Part shown: positions 62,841 to 64,000 of the stretch, in pieces | Position numbering within the stretch: position 1 is the stretch's first letter | Layout: each line of letters opens with the position of its first letter | NCBI GenBank assembly: GCA_048772705.1 | Contig: JBLWGC010000205.1 | Coordinates: forward strand, 62,001 to 126,000 | Length of the DNA stretch: 64,000 nt | Reading direction: 5' to 3' | Source of the DNA: Leidyana gryllorum EB-2025a | Taxonomy: Eukaryota; Apicomplexa | Position numbers and translations under genes: made by a program | The notes under the pieces: model-generated | What the model saw: the letters and a program-made list of their open reading frames with translations, nothing else | Database searches by the model: none | Told to the model about the DNA's origin: nothing

Positions 62841-64000
62841 CGGCCGACTCTGTCCAGCAGTCAGCTTTACCTAAATCGATCATTCTGAATCCACCAAAAC
62901 CCGATACAAATTTACTCACAAGTATAAATCACCACAATACCCCAGAACATTGTGTGATTGAATGCGGGACCGACTTCTCCAGCCTCCAACAGACTGCTCA
63001 GAGTACTCAGAACCTGCATCTCATAGATTCGAGGCCCTTTGCAACTCGGACATGACGGAGGCTTAGCAATGCCCTTGACCAACAGTCTCAATTGCTGTCG
63101 TTCCGGGTCATCGTCCACTCCAGCCGGGGGCGGTGTACCCAACCACAAAGGCTTTCCTCCCCAGTCGTGACGTATTATCTGTTCCGGCGCCACTCGCATT
63201 CTCTTCTCAAACTTTAAGGTCACTTTATCCACTGACGGGTCGCAGTCTGTATCGACCCCACCACTACGATCGACTTTGGCCGCATAGACCTGAGCTGACC
63301 CGCCGATACCGCTCTCAGACACTTTTTTATACGCCACCTCCAATTCGGTGGCTCTCAGATCTGAAACAGACAGAATATCGAGAAAAGTGCGTGTGGAGTC
63401 GAAATCTTACCCAAATCGTCCAGAAGTCCGTTCTCCAGTCCCTCGGGTTGTTGATCCACCTCGAGTGTGTAACACGGTATTTCAGGCACCTCTGAGGGCA
63501 GTCTCACAGCTGTCCACGCCCGTCGCTTTGGTTCCTTGACAGTCGAGACGGGGACCGGAGCTGTTGTGCCGCTCAGACATAGTCCTTTCAACTGGTCCGC
63601 CAACTCAGCTATAGACTCTGTGGGAAAAGAGCTGTCGAAAATGGAGGCGGAAGTCGAAAAGTCAAACGGTGAAGGGAGTTTCTCTCTCGCTGCATCGGTA
63701 TCTTCAGCCGCCGTTGCCGCTTTCTCCGTCGGCTTAACCCGTCCGACTCTCACCACCTTCCACCCTTTCTGACTCAGATGGCACGGAGCATTTCTTCCCG
63801 GCCGCGCTAAACGAGGATCGCCCTCAAACTCCTCCTCCGACGATGACCAATCTGCCGAAGAGACCTCACTGTCACTTTCCGCCCCCCCAGCGCGATGTTG
63901 GGCCTCTCTATCGTCCTCTGCGTCTTCCGATAACGGGACATTGGCCCCACCCTTTGGCTCCTCGTCCGATAACGGGACATTGGCCCCACTCGTCTTTGGC
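62797..64000 (-). CDS. PDCD2/TSR4-like protein, N-terminus beyond window
   Basis: Exons >64000-63411, 63360-62920 and 62870-62797. The C-terminal PDCD2_C region is clear: EQIIRHDWGGKPLWLG, PPSCPSCKGPRIYEMQVL, HTMFWGIVVIYTCKADCW and the closing EEFIVVQ. The last block is split by a 49 nt intron, whose removal creates the T-C-x-x-x-C pattern of the family. PDCD2 and Tsr4 are chaperones for ribosomal protein uS5 (Rps2) in 40S assembly. The visible upstream part is acidic and low complexity with a repeated GANVPLS unit. The N-terminal half, including any zinc region, is outside the window. Confidence 0.85.
63928..64000 (-). repeat. ~39 bp coding tandem repeat at window edge
   Basis: Two copies of a unit containing CCGATAACGGGACATTGGCC start near 63928 and 63967; each encodes GANVPLS plus an acidic linker. 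The array may continue past 64000. Confidence 0.85.

Noticed and set aside
1-64000. Transposons, LTR elements, rRNA or tRNA genes, and dinoflagellate spliced-leader copies
   Set aside because: I looked for reverse transcriptase, transposase and integrase motifs, terminal repeats and clover-leaf candidates and saw none that I could support by eye.

Overview
This window comes from a compact nuclear genome of an alveolate protist. The clearest sign is an alveolin (inner membrane complex protein) at 21973-24052, whose core is a run of EKIVEVP-like repeats. Genes are split by about 110 mostly 38-60 nt GT-AG introns. TAA, TAG and TGA all act as stops, so the code is standard. G+C is moderate, spacers are a few to a few hundred bases, and no transposon, rRNA or tRNA gene was seen. 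A myzozoan such as an apicomplexan or gregarine-like lineage fits best, but the sequence does not settle the species.

Layout. 1-2775, plus strand: acyl-protein thioesterase (5' truncated), a probable dual-acylated protein, NAA20-like acetyltransferase, histone H1-like protein. 2776-9855, minus strand: DRG2 GTPase, NADP-type glutamate dehydrogenase, a long coiled-coil protein, an ADF/cofilin-fold protein. 9947-36341, plus strand: an unrecognised ~1.2-1.3 k residue helical protein, PTB-like four-RRM protein, divergent Sec7-domain protein, alveolin, CK2 beta, a 1305 aa orphan, a WD40 protein, two small orphans, WDR74/Nsa1 and a small membrane protein. 36424-43971, minus strand: C2 plus PH-like membrane protein, DENND6-like protein, NDOR1/Tah18 diflavin reductase, Rrp36. 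44010-57354, plus strand: F-box protein, 1489 aa multipass membrane protein, pyruvate decarboxylase, large C2-like protein, proteasome beta-7 (PSMB4). 57472-60456, minus: SUN-domain (SLP/OPT type) protein. 60486-61553, plus: UBA-PUB protein. 61722-64000, minus: DA1-like metallopeptidase and PDCD2/TSR4-like protein.

The genes are not an operon-like pathway. Themes that recur are ribosome biogenesis (WDR74, Rrp36, PDCD2/TSR4), membrane traffic (Sec7, DENND6, C2 proteins), ubiquitin and proteasome (PSMB4, F-box, UBA-PUB, DA1-like), and fermentative and nitrogen metabolism (PDC, GDH).

The most unusual signals are structural. Many introns carry short self-complementary CACAC/GTGTG palindromes. 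A 12 bp inverted repeat ends exactly on a start codon (37968-38018). Neighbouring genes abut or overlap: ATGA at 21973, stop against stop at 2775/2776, and a 44 nt overlap in two frames at 62797-62840. The Sec7 domain lacks the segment that normally carries the catalytic glutamate. Exon coordinates were worked out by hand from splice sites, reading frame and family similarity; no database search was run.
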